A program made the translations under genes and the position numbers. Below are positions 31,940 through 41,812 of a DNA stretch of 64,000 bases, piece by piece. Every line of letters starts with the position of its first letter. Position 1 is the first letter of the stretch. The notes beneath the pieces are model-generated. The model was not told the origin of the DNA, ran no database searches, and saw only the letters and a list, made by a program, of their open reading frames with translations. The DNA is from Pinguiococcus pyrenoidosus (taxonomy: Eukaryota; Sar; Pinguiophyceae; Pinguiochrysidales; Pinguiochrysidaceae): positions 1-64,000 of the forward strand of contig JAAMXY010000738.1 in NCBI GenBank assembly GCA_019677205.1, written 5' to 3'.

Positions 31940-32690
31940 TCAAAACACGACGAAGTACGGTCTCGCTCGATTGTATGCCGTCGCGGGATTCCGCAGCTGA
32001 TCCAGCTCGGCATCTGTGCAGCTCTGCAAGAGTCGAAGGAACACTACGACGTACCGCAAGAGCCAGCAGTTCACGAAGAAGGAGATGATGAACCAAAACT
32101 GCCCCAGAATGACCCACACCGCATCCATCAGGCAGCGCAAGACGAAGTACACTACGTAAGCACGGATCCAGCCCGTGCGATACTTGGACGCCCCGATGAA
32201 GCCGCACACTGGGCCCCAGAACAGCGCGAAGAAAAACACGGAGTTCAGAATCACGTAGAGGATGAGCAAGAAGGCGTCCAAAAGGCTGAGGAGCCGCATT
32301 CCCCTCCCGAGCCCGTACGTATCCAGCAACTTCTGCTCGTTTTCGCCCAGCACCACTTCTGTGGTCACACCCATTCCAGACGGGGCCGCACCATAGATAT
32401 TCAAGGCGTGCACGCCGCTGGTCTGCGGCGCAGGACTGGCGTAAACCGGCTGCAGGTCTCTTTGCGCCACCGGAGCGGCGGTGGTGCCAACCTGTCGGAA
32501 TTTTCGGCAGACATCCGGTTTGTTACGATGCACGTCGGAAGAAGAGGTGCACACTCAGAGAGCCAAAACTCTGCGCGCTTTGGATGCGTACCACATACGC
32601 GTCTGCGGAGAGGGGCCCTCCGTCTTCCGCGTTCGCGCCCTCTACTTTGCGCGCCGTGGCGATGGTCCCCGGCGCCTCCTGATCACCCAT
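31940..32690 (-). CDS. Small polytopic membrane protein of unknown function
   Basis: Two exons, 32690-32595 and 32491-31940, joining in phase (SADAY/VGTTAAP); 215 residues. The N-terminal 95 residues are hydrophilic and Pro/Ala-rich. Three to four membrane segments follow: LLSLLDAFLLILYVILNSVF, FFALFWGPVCGFIGA, IRAYVVYFVLRCLMDAVWVI and FWFIISFFVNCWLLRYVVVF. The short tail ends ...RARPYFVVF. I recognise no family. It is divergent from the JMJD4 gene and has GCGGGAAA (TTTCCCGC in sense) 114 bases before the ATG. A small endomembrane protein is the simplest reading. Confidence 0.65.
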
Positions 32691-33120
32691 GAAGCTGAAG
32701 GTGTCGACACCACTTAGACCAGTGCTTAGATACGAGCGTAAAAATTGTGAGGAAAAAGGCGGCTTACGACCGGACAGCTCGTTCAGATGCCAAGGGAAAA
32801 TCGAGCGGGAAAACTGGCTGCTCGAGCCTTCTGGAGTACTCTTTATTTTTGAAATAATGAAATATTCTTTTATGTTATAGTTACACATTCGAGAAAGATC
32901 TTCATCTGTCCAATGAACGTGGACGAATAGAATTCTAGAAGAGTTTCTAGGTTTTCTGGGTGCAGTAGCCAATGAAGATGATGAAATGGGACTTTGAGGC
33001 TTCACCATTCGTCAAATGGAATAATTTAAAACCTCCGTGGACGTCCACGGACGTTTCGTGTCTGTCCGCCTCTTCAAGTTCTCCCCGTCTTTCCCGCGCT
33101 TTTTGGTTTGAATTCCTCGC
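32691..33120. promoter_or_regulatory. Divergent promoter with two oppositely oriented E2F-type sites
   Basis: GCGGGAAA at 32805-32812 faces the membrane-protein gene; TTTCCCGCGCTTTTTGGT at 33090-33107 faces JMJD4. Between them are an AT-rich island (about 32838-32885) and CCAATGAAC/CCAATGAAG at 32914 and 32970. Confidence 0.5.
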
Positions 33121-35030
33121 ATGGACAGCCAATGGCCCTCAGAGGGTTTTGGCATCTCCGAAGAAGCCCTGGGCGACGCGCTGGTCGCGCTGCAGTCACC
33201 TCGCACCGAGTATCTAGGACTCCCTCCTCCGCGCATCGTGGAAGCTTCGGACTTGAGCTACGCCGAATTCTTTCGCAAACACCTGATTCCGAACGAACCA
33301 GTCATCCTCACGAGTCTCTGCGAGCATGACGGATGGCCTGTGTACCGCGCGGAGGACGCAGTCGCGTTCTTGGAGCGGATAGCGGCCCAGACGGACACGA
33401 TGGGCAGCGTGGCAACGTGCGAACAGCGATTTCACAGTGACCAGGTGAGCAAAGCACCTTTCTTTGATGACAAGAATCGCCTGAGGGCAATTTCGGCTGT
33501 ATTGAGAGTATGTGATTGTGCAGCTCTGGATGTTGTGAGGCATCTCTTTGTTGTATGGGCTTTTGGGGTCCGACTGCTTTGAGCGTCAAGTCAAGTCCAA
33601 GGGAGCCACAACAGCGTTTGGAGATCGTCTTTGGACCGATTTGGCTTGAGCGTCGAACGCCACGGTAGCCTGTAGAATGGCAACTGACTTCAAGGTTCTG
33701 AAGGGTCTTTCATTTGGTGGTCACTGCAGGAAAGGACCGACGGAAATGCGGCGGAGTTCTTGCGTCGGATGCGGAGAGGGGAGGCACAAGGAGACTACCT
33801 AAAGGACTGCCATCTGGCATTGGCGTGCGACCAAATTCGCAGCCGAGGCGCGGATACCGAGTTCTCGTTTTATGTGCGCCCGGCATTCTTTGCAGACGAC
33901 TGGATGGACGCGTTCTGGTGAGCTGCTTCTCTTGTGTGTGTGTGTGTGTGTTTGTTTCACTTGGTTTCGTAAAGGTCTGCGAATCCTCAACCAAGCTCAA
34001 ACTAAGGCGGTCTAGAGCGGACGTGGAAGACGATTTCCGCTTCGTGTATGCCGGTCCAGCGGGGACCTTCACGCCGATGCATTCCGACGTCTACGATAGC
34101 TACAGCTGGAGCTGCAACGTGCGAGGAATCAAGCGCTGGTTGCTCTTCCCGCCGGATCAGAGAACTTTCCTCCTGGACGCCGCGGGGCGCAATCTGGTGT
34201 ACAGCGCCGTGGAACATCTTGCCGATCCACTGGAGCGCCAAGACTTCGCGCGTAGCCAGGTGCAGAGCTGATTCGTCATGCTTTGGTTCGGTTTCCGCCG
34301 CTGATGCGCAGCCTTGTCTCCAGGTGCATCCCTGCGAGCCGGGGACGCTGGTTAGTACCGACGAGTTTCCGCAGTTGTCGAAAGCGCATTTCTTCGTCGT
34401 GTGGCAAGCTGAAGGCGACTGCATCTTTGTGCCATCTGGGTGGATCCATGAAGTTCTCAACGTCGTGGACGCCATCAGCGTGAACCACAATTGGGCGAAC
34501 GCGGCAAACGCCGTGAGAATGGCGCAGCGCCTTTGCAGCGACCTGGTCCAAGTCCACCGCGAGATCGCGCACTTGGCCGACGATTCGTCGTACGAGGCGA
34601 TCGCACAGGTTTGTTGCAGCATCATCACGATCATCATTGTGATCTATGTGATCAGCATGATCTTGATGATCAGCACCCTCCTGGAGGATTTTGTCCGCTG
34701 ATTGTGGTGCTCGGCTAGGACCTGCTCAAGGCCCACGCGGGCATTGATGTTGCCGAATTCCTTGCCTACTTAGAGTTTAATATGTGCCACATCCTTCAAG
34801 CTGGAGCTGGTGATCGTACGCATGAGGCAGCAACGGTGCTGGGAGAGTCAGGGCGCGGAGCCGAAAAGGCAAGCAAGCGATGGGTCGAATACAGTGTCAA
34901 GGCGGTGGGAGCTGCATTGGACTGTCTCAGCAACGCTACCAATGACATTCTCCCCGATCACAGCCTGATCGGCGAGGCAGGCCAGGAGGGAGTAGATAGG
35001 CTTCGACGCCAACTAACTCAACGAAGGTGA
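33121..35030 (+). CDS. JMJD4: JMJD4-like JmjC lysyl hydroxylase
   Basis: Five exons, 33121-33444, 33730-33917, 34007-34259, 34324-34608 and 34719-35030, all in phase; 453 residues. The N-terminus DLSYAEFFRKHLIPNEPVIL matches the JMJD4 opening. The JmjC core has the Fe(II) HxD pair in FTPMHSDVYDSYSWSCNVRG, followed by KRWLLFPPDQ, and the distal FVPSGWIHEVLNVVDAISVNHNW with the third ligand histidine. Human JMJD4 is a 2-oxoglutarate- and Fe(II)-dependent hydroxylase that modifies a lysine of translation release factor eRF1 and helps termination; the same role is likely here. The second intron contains a GT repeat at about 33936-33953. The stop lies only 38 bases from that of the convergent Sfi1-like gene. 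Confidence 0.92.
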
Positions 35031-35068
35031 CAGCTGTTGTCTATTGCTGTGTGGCTTCATGAAAAGCC

Positions 35069-38000
35069 CTAGGCTCCATCCGCGAAGGATACCGATGGCC
35101 TCTCCATCTTCCTGTTGGGAAACACAACGAGTGGATCGCGAGGGGTGCAGCTCACGTGTGCTTCTCCTTCGCCCGCAGCTCGACTCTGGAGACGCTCGGC
35201 AGCGAAAGACAGCCACGTGCCAAGTGCCTTTTGAAGCGTCTTCATCTGCCAAAGGGTCTCGACCATGTCGGCCTCCGCCCCCACGAGCCTGCGGTGCTTG
35301 CGCCCTTTGTGGAGGGCGGCCTTCCAGAGCCGCAGGCAACGCCGCTTCCCATGAAGGGCCGCGTCCAACGAAGCCCCGCGCTGGCTCCGAGCTGTTTCTC
35401 TCCAGCGTTGCAGCTTGGCAAGAGCCTTGCGTTGGCGCGCCGCGACAAGATGGAGATGCGCACGCTTCTTGCGGCCTACGCCTGCATATTGCGCCGCCGA
35501 AGCACTCCTAGTTGTTATGTCTGCTGCCGTTGCCGACACTTGGAGCGACACTGAGCGCCGATGAAGGGGTATCGCACGCCTCCGCCATTTGGCCAAGCCG
35601 TGCTGCAGGCGACGATTCACCGAATGCATCACGGCTGAAAGCTCCTTGGTCTGGGATGCCCTGCTGCGAACAACGTTGTCCGACAGCTTTCTCAGAGCGA
35701 TGAACTGCCTCCTCCTGTCACTGCTTTCATCCGCGAGAGCCACGCGCTGGTGGTCGACTTCATCCAGCCACAGCCGCCTCCTCCACAGCTCCAAGAGCGG
35801 TCGGAGCACGCGGACTGCGTGCCGGCGGGCGAGCAAGTCTCTCCGTGCCTTCCGCTTCCTGCGTCGACTGGCGTACGTTCTCAAGCGCCTCGTCGCCCTC
35901 TGCTTCGAGTGAAGCTGAAGGCCACTGAGCTCGTCCTCCTGGACGCGAAGCCTGTTTCGGAACTTGCTGACGCGACCCCGCCAATCTCGCAAAGCGCGGC
36001 GGCACCGCGACCGGAGAATCAGGAGTCGACCATCGTGGCCACCAGCACGAAGGGACTCCTGAACAGCAATGTTCTGTCGAAGCGCTCGGAGGGCCTTTCG
36101 CATCTTCAAGGGAAGTTCCGCACGACTGGCCTGCAATACGGTGGTTCGGAAGTGCGCCTTCTCTTGCAATGCTGCTCTCCACAGCCGAAGAGCTCGAGCT
36201 TTGACATATTCCTCTCGGCTCTGTCTCACGCGCCTGTCGCGGCGCTCTGCTGCGCGACGTCTCCTCACGGAGCTCCTCCACTTGCGCAGAGCCGACGCCT
36301 TGCCCAGCATCTGCTGCAAGCGGAAGCTCTTCCAGCGACCGTAGGCGTTGATCACAAGGCTTCGATCGCGCAGATCACGCGCCTTCCGTCGTAGCCGCTC
36401 CGTCTTCGCGTGCTGCTTGAGGCCTTGAAAGCAGCGGAACAAGAGCTTCACGTAGAAGGCGTCGCCAGCGCGAAGAACGCAGCGACGCCACCGCATCGCT
36501 CGAAGGAGATCTCGTACGCCTCGTCTCTTTGCTCTCAAGCAGTAGAACTGGCCCGCCCTCCGGAGCAGCTTGGTCTTCTCGCGCCATTGAGCCAAACAGA
36601 ACTTCAGGGTCCTCGAGGCGACCACGTCCGCGTGCTCGGCGAAGAGGCGCTTCCTGTCTCTTCGTCCTTCGGCATGCATCTGCAGGGTGGCAAGACATCT
36701 TCGCTTGGCATGCTTGTGGAACGACGCCTCACCCTTGCGATGATTGTCGGCATCCGTGAGCTTCACGAAAAGCTTCGTGAAGACCCGCCGCAACTCATTC
36801 CGGGTCGCAAAAAGCAGGGCGGTGTCCTCCAGCCGCGAGGCAGATTGCTGGCGGGGACGATGGAATCGCAACCGCCTCCACGCTCTTTGCAGCGCTCGTC
36901 TGGAGGACGCCTCAGCGCAAGCCTTGAGGGTTGCCGAATCACGGCTTCGCTGCCCAAGGCGAGCCACTGCTCGACGGACGCTTCCCGCGTCGCCGTGTCC
37001 GTGCGCTGCAAGGAACCGTCGGGAGAATGCCCTCGTGCGGCTGTGGAAGCGATTCCAAGCGGCAAAGGAGGACCGCATCTGGCGTTCCTCCCAGGCGACT
37101 TGGGCATCTTTGTGTCCCCTCTGCAGCGTGGAGTTTGTACGCAGTCTCAGCAGCGCAGTGCGCTTGCGCTTCTCGATAAAGAGGTTCTCAAGATCAACCA
37201 CCGTCGCGTTTGCTCTGCGCCGCCACTGCGCCCGCTCACGAAGGAAATCGAAGCACTGGGCCACTCGCCTTGCTGTGTGACCCTCGACGAAGTCAGCAAG
37301 CGATTGGCGCCTGAGGCTCAGTCCTTGGAGAGCCGCCATCGATCTTCGCATTCCAAATAACGTCCTGTATTCCTGGGCAATGCGCAGGGTCCTGCGCGTG
37401 GCGATACGCTCCATTCTCGCCTGAGTCCATTGCACGAGAGCTCGTCGGTAAGCACGCGGCAGATGGTGCGCTTTTGCCTTCTTCACGAGGCTTCGTCGAA
37501 GTCGACGATCCTCCAGCGCTTCATCCGCCCAGGTGTCGAAGAGGGCCTGGCCAGCTTTCTTGAAGAAGTGCTGCCGGGCTCGAGCCTTGCTCTGATGGAA
37601 CGTGACAGCACTGCGCCAACGCTTCAATGTACGCCTACTTCGCGCCAGCAGACGAGGGTCTCCACGTGAGCTGGGGCCCTTGCTCGCAGCTTTCCGCGCC
37701 GCGGTGAAGCGCATCCACCGGACCAACACCAGCAAACGCAAGTGCCTCATTCCCTTGGAGCTCGCGTCTGCCTGGGACCTCCTCGACCTTGTGAACGACC
37801 TCCATCTCTTCAGGTGCAGCCGCAAGCGATTGGACCGCGCCGAAGTCGATGACGCCTGATTGCGCAGACGGCGGAGAGAGTTCACGCCGAGTGCATTGCA
37901 TGCTTTTCTCAGCCGGAACGCTTCGAGATGAAACTCAGCAATGCTCGATCGATGTTTCGCGGCCCGCTTCTTGGCGGTGAATGTGCGGATGCTCCCGATC

Positions 38001-41000
38001 CCTCGGGCTAGCGAGTGTTGCTCGCAAAAAGCCACAGACTGCGCAAGGCCGCATCTTTCGGGGATCGCTTTCTTCCATTCAGACATGGCAAAAGCCTTTG
38101 CGTGCCTCTCAAAGTGTCGCGTACCGAGGTTTTGATGCTTGCGCAAGATGACGAGCCGCCGCAGCCTTCGGAAGAAGTGTTTCTTGAGCTGCATATGCCT
38201 CTCGTGACGCGTTGCCTCGCTGTCCTGCTGGACGTGCCGTGACATTTGCGCCCGCCGCGTCCACGTATGCCATACCTTTTCGAGGACGCTGTGCTCCAGC
38301 AACCTCGATACCCGCCTGTGCGCCTGCCGAAGTCTGGCGTTCGTATGAAGCGTCCGCCAAGCGCTGCGCAAGGCATTTGCACGGAAATGCAGTTGAGACG
38401 CGCTGGTAGAGGCAGTGAACGCGATGCTGGCATTCTCTTTCCTTCGAAAAGTTGTGAACGCCCGACGCCAGGCTGCGGTTCGGTACTGCTTAAGCGCACG
38501 GCTGGACAAGCGAAGCGCCTGCCGCCGCCTCCTTGTCACATCCCGGAAGGCTCGCCACCCCCGCCGACTTGCCTTGTCTTGAACAAAGCTCAACGCCACC
38601 TTGATGCCTTTTGCTTCAGCGGCTGCTCGAACGAAGTCAGAGAATGCCTCTCTTTGCCGCCGTCGGATGCTTGGTGCGGCAACGCGCTTGAAGACTAGCT
38701 GAAGGCGTGCATGTGCCCGGAGTGATTCGATCGCCCTGCTCTTCCAAGCGTCTGCGTAGTGTGCAAACGCAGAAGAGCTTCGCTGACGCTTCAGCTGCCG
38801 GGCTTTTGCTCTGAACTTGATGACCTTAAAGCTCGACGAGATCCGGCGTCGGAGCAGCATGACGTCCATCGCGTCCCGCGCGATCCGAAGGGCCTGCTTC
38901 GCTCTTATCTGATCCCACAATCTGCGAAACCTCGAGGCCATGAAGTGCCTCTGTGCCGTCTCAGCGCGCTGCCGCTCCGTGCGGAGATCGCGACATGCCA
39001 CTAGAACGAGCCGCCGCAGCACCTTGCGCTTGTGGTGCCGTGCGGCAAACGCAATCCGGCTTCTTGCTCTATGAAGCGTGGCAGCATTTTCCATGAGCTT
39101 GCTGAAGCTCAAGGACTGCGACGCCCGGCGGAAGTGCGCATCTGCCGTTCTCTGTGCAACAACATCCTGGTATGCTTGTCTCCAGATCCCAAACACGCGG
39201 TAGGTGTTGGTTTTCAGCAGCAGGCGGGATAGGCCTCTGCAGAAAGTCGCCCGCAGTCGCTCGTTGCGCAGCCTACGAATGCCTCGGCGGAGGCACAACG
39301 CGCGGAAGTTCTCATCACTTCGCTCCCGCGCGGTGCAGCGTGCCGATCTTTCGGCCTTCCTAATTTCGATTGCCGCGCGGATTCTGCGCAGACCCTTTTC
39401 CTTCACGCTCAAGACAGCAGTCTGCTTGGCCCGATCGCAAATCTGGTCGTCCACTGCTTCTTGCCAGCCATGGAAGAGGAGGCTCAGACGGCGGAGGCGA
39501 TTCTCCACTTGCAACCTTGAAAGACGCGCCTTCAAGTCGACGCTTGCGCACGTAAGGCGGTGCCATTTTCGAAACGATGATGTCAGGGGATACTCGGCAC
39601 GATGCACGTCAGCGGTGAGCTGGAGCGCTTGGAAGAGACCAGCCCTCTTGGCAGAGCGATGCAGGCGCTTCAATCCACGACGAAGACCTCTGCGTTTCAT
39701 CGCTTCCGCTCCACAGCAAAACATGGCTGCGTTGGTCGAATACAGCCTCAACGAGTCCATCCACGTCCTCAGCGCTCGTTCGAAAGAGCGACTACGAGAG
39801 AACGCTCGGCAAACCTTCATGCGTCGATCTTCCGACATTCGCTTCAGAGCATGCACCCGCAGCGTCTCCCAAGCTCGTCGCTTGGCATTCAGCGTCGCTT
39901 TCTCGTCTAACCGGGTTTGTGTTTCTCTACAGAGCTTCGTGTGAGCCTTCCGCTGCCGCCAGCGCCTCATCGCGCGGAGTAGAGAGCTTTCCCGACACCG
40001 CCTCGTCATCTCCAGCGCCGTTATTGACCCCACGTTGCCAACCAGCATCCAGTTCCTCCAACGCAAGACAGCCTTTCTCAGGTACGCATCGCACGCGCGC
40101 TTACTGGCTCGTTCCTGATGACGCGATGACGCGACGCGGACCTGCCAGCACCGCAGCATTGTGATTCTGCGCAAGCGATCTCTTCTGTCTGTTCTCTGCT
40201 TTCGCTGCCGCGTCTCGATGGTGCTCTGGCGCCACTGCTGGAAGCCTGCCGTCTGCCGTCTCTTTTTGCTGAGGGATACCGCCTGCCGCATCTTCGTCCT
40301 GGACTCGATGGCCGACACTTGCGACAGCCCACTCCAAGTGGACCAGCAAGATTGAGTCGCATCCAGCTCCCTTCTGCGCTTCAGAGTCTGAAAATTGTGG
40401 CGAAGCTGCAGCTTCCCCCGCCACCTCCCGGCAGCCATTCGGAGCTTCCGATATCTATGAAACTCCGCGGCTCGGACGTTCAGCTTCTTCCTGGTCCTTG
40501 CTCGATCGATGACGCTGCGAAGATCGCCAAGGCAGCTTCGCAAGCTTCGCCTGATCCAAAACCGTCTCGCGCTCTCCAGCGTGTCCTTGACCGCTTGAAA
40601 CTCCCTCAGTCCTTCGCAGAGGCAGTTCAAGGCCCGCGACAATCCGAGCATCTGCATGTCTGCGAGAATCTGCTCTTGCTTTGTCCTCGCCTCAGATCTG
40701 CAGAGCTGCCAGCGTCGTAGCTCCTCCGTGCCTTGTCGCAGTCGACGTGCTTGCCAGAGTCCACGCGCCGCAGCTGCTCTCGCAGCGCCTTCTTTCCTCA
40801 ACTTTACCCTGCGTCGCATTCTGGAGAAGACCTTTCCGAGTAGATACGCCTCCCACACCGCTCTGACAGCTTTGCTGCTGCGGCTTTTCCTTCCCCACTG
40901 CGCGAGCGCCTTGCTCAGGGCTGTCCTCCGGTGTATCTCGCACGCGCGAAGATGAAGCGCAGCTCTACTGGCCCTTCTGCTTGCGTTCTCGTCCCACATC

Positions 41001-41386
41001 CGAAGAGCCTTCTTCTGCATGGCTTCCAGTGCGAAACTCGCGGCAACGCGCTCGGTTGCTCTCCGAATCTGCATCTCCACGGGTCTGCGTTTCCAGCGCC
41101 GCAGAAGGCGCAGGCAGCGGAACCTCGTGCCTCTGTCGCGCAAGAGCCGTCGTCTCTCCGCATCTCTGATCCGCAGCTGGGCTTCTGTGGGAAGCGGCAG
41201 ACTATCGAAGGCGCATTCCGCCTCCGCAGCGAGTTTTTCCATCTCTTCCACTTGGGGCAGAGACGCGAGAAGCGGCAAGCCATCTGCGATCGATATGGAT
41301 AACACCACGTCTGCGTGGCTTCTCAAGATCGAGCAGTCCTGGCCCACTGGCCAGATCTGCGGCACCAGGAGCTCGGTGGGCTCCAT
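35069..41386 (-). CDS. Giant Sfi1-type centrin-binding repeat protein
   Basis: One uninterrupted frame of 2105 residues from ATG 41386. An in-frame ATG at 41620 exists, but the 78 residues it would add cover the promoter-like element at 41431-41440, so I prefer 41386. Nearly the whole protein is repeats of about 23-35 residues with the Sfi1 pattern: small residue, basic helix, Leu and then Trp, for example ALRMWDENASRR, AFHTWRRK-like and LLRWRRWV-like units (VLVRWMRFTAARK, VLTRWRSAVTF-type). Each would form one turn of a long helix binding one centrin. In yeast and animals such filaments shape the half-bridge or centriole; in algae they fit basal bodies and flagellar roots. It is very rich in Arg. 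It has no intron, unlike most genes nearby. Confidence 0.85.
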   Translation of the reverse strand: MEPTELLVPQIWPVGQDCSILRSHADVVLSISIADGLPLLASLPQVEEMEKLAAEAECAFDSLPLPTEAQLRIRDAERRRLLRDRGTRFRCLRLLRRWKRRPVEMQIRRATERVAASFALEAMQKKALRMWDENASRRASRAALHLRACEIHRRTALSKALAQWGRKSRSSKAVRAVWEAYLLGKVFSRMRRRVKLRKEGAARAAAARGLWQARRLRQGTEELRRWQLCRSEARTKQEQILADMQMLGLSRALNCLCEGLREFQAVKDTLESARRFWIRRSLRSCLGDLRSVIDRARTRKKLNVRAAEFHRYRKLRMAAGRWRGKLQLRHNFQTLKRRRELDATQSCWSTWSGLSQVSAIESRTKMRQAVSLSKKRRQTAGFQQWRQSTIETRQRKQRTDRRDRLRRITMLRCWQVRVASSRHQERASKRACDAYLRKAVLRWRNWMLVGNVGSITALEMTRRCRESSLLRAMRRWRQRKAHTKLCRETQTRLDEKATLNAKRRAWETLRVHALKRMSEDRRMKVCRAFSRSRSFERALRTWMDSLRLYSTNAAMFCCGAEAMKRRGLRRGLKRLHRSAKRAGLFQALQLTADVHRAEYPLTSSFRKWHRLTCASVDLKARLSRLQVENRLRRLSLLFHGWQEAVDDQICDRAKQTAVLSVKEKGLRRIRAAIEIRKAERSARCTARERSDENFRALCLRRGIRRLRNERLRATFCRGLSRLLLKTNTYRVFGIWRQAYQDVVAQRTADAHFRRASQSLSFSKLMENAATLHRARSRIAFAARHHKRKVLRRLVLVACRDLRTERQRAETAQRHFMASRFRRLWDQIRAKQALRIARDAMDVMLLRRRISSSFKVIKFRAKARQLKRQRSSSAFAHYADAWKSRAIESLRAHARLQLVFKRVAAPSIRRRQREAFSDFVRAAAEAKGIKVALSFVQDKASRRGWRAFRDVTRRRRQALRLSSRALKQYRTAAWRRAFTTFRRKENASIAFTASTSASQLHFRANALRSAWRTLHTNARLRQAHRRVSRLLEHSVLEKVWHTWTRRAQMSRHVQQDSEATRHERHMQLKKHFFRRLRRLVILRKHQNLGTRHFERHAKAFAMSEWKKAIPERCGLAQSVAFCEQHSLARGIGSIRTFTAKKRAAKHRSSIAEFHLEAFRLRKACNALGVNSLRRLRNQASSTSARSNRLRLHLKRWRSFTRSRRSQADASSKGMRHLRLLVLVRWMRFTAARKAASKGPSSRGDPRLLARSRRTLKRWRSAVTFHQSKARARQHFFKKAGQALFDTWADEALEDRRLRRSLVKKAKAHHLPRAYRRALVQWTQARMERIATRRTLRIAQEYRTLFGMRRSMAALQGLSLRRQSLADFVEGHTARRVAQCFDFLRERAQWRRRANATVVDLENLFIEKRKRTALLRLRTNSTLQRGHKDAQVAWEERQMRSSFAAWNRFHSRTRAFSRRFLAAHGHGDAGSVRRAVARLGQRSRDSATLKACAEASSRRALQRAWRRLRFHRPRQQSASRLEDTALLFATRNELRRVFTKLFVKLTDADNHRKGEASFHKHAKRRCLATLQMHAEGRRDRKRLFAEHADVVASRTLKFCLAQWREKTKLLRRAGQFYCLRAKRRGVRDLLRAMRWRRCVLRAGDAFYVKLLFRCFQGLKQHAKTERLRRKARDLRDRSLVINAYGRWKSFRLQQMLGKASALRKWRSSVRRRRAAERRDRRVRQSREEYVKARALRLWRAALQEKAHFRTTVLQASRAELPLKMRKALRALRQNIAVQESLRAGGHDGRLLILRSRCRRALRDWRGRVSKFRNRLRVQEDELSGLQLHSKQRATRRLRTYASRRRKRKARRDLLARRHAVRVLRPLLELWRRRLWLDEVDHQRVALADESSDRRRQFIALRKLSDNVVRSRASQTKELSAVMHSVNRRLQHGLAKWRRRAIPLHRRSVSLQVSATAADITTRSASAAQYAGVGRKKRAHLHLVAARQRKALAKLQRWRETARSQRGASLDAALHGKRRCLRLWKAALHKGRKHRRLVGAEADMVETLWQMKTLQKALGTWLSFAAERLQSRAAGEGEAHVSCTPRDPLVVFPNRKMERPSVSFADGA

Positions 41387-41812
41387 GGCGGGCGCCAGAT
41401 CGCGCCAAAGGCCCGTTTTTTTGTTTTTTTGCGCGGGAAAAGATTTGAACGTCAGACGACATGCGGGCGTATTTTTTCGTCGCACCGTTTTCTTCAGATT
41501 TTCGTTTTCGTTCTCCCGCCTTCCTTTGTCCTCGGTCCTCGGCCTGCTATATATTATGGTGCGAAGTTCTTCAGCTATTGAGAAACACTGCGGAACCAAT
41601 GAAGGAGCGCAAATCGCCAATGCTAAATGTGGATGGATTGGTTCAACCTGTGTGTGGCCGTTCTGTTGGCACGTTGAAGCTGAAGCCTATAGCGCAGTAA
41701 CGACCCCCTCGGTCCCTTTTCCCGCGGTTTTTCCTCCCGACTTACGCACGAAGAGGGCAGTCGGCCCGGACCTACGCCCCAATGTGCTGCGCGTAGGAGC
41801 CGTCCAGTGGCC
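41387..41812. promoter_or_regulatory. Divergent promoter with two oppositely oriented E2F-type sites
   Basis: GCGCGGGAAA at 41431-41440 faces the Sfi1-like gene (44 bases from its ATG); TTTTCCCGCG at 41717-41726 faces DGD1 (86 bases from its ATG). CCAATGAAG lies at about 41598. Confidence 0.5.
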
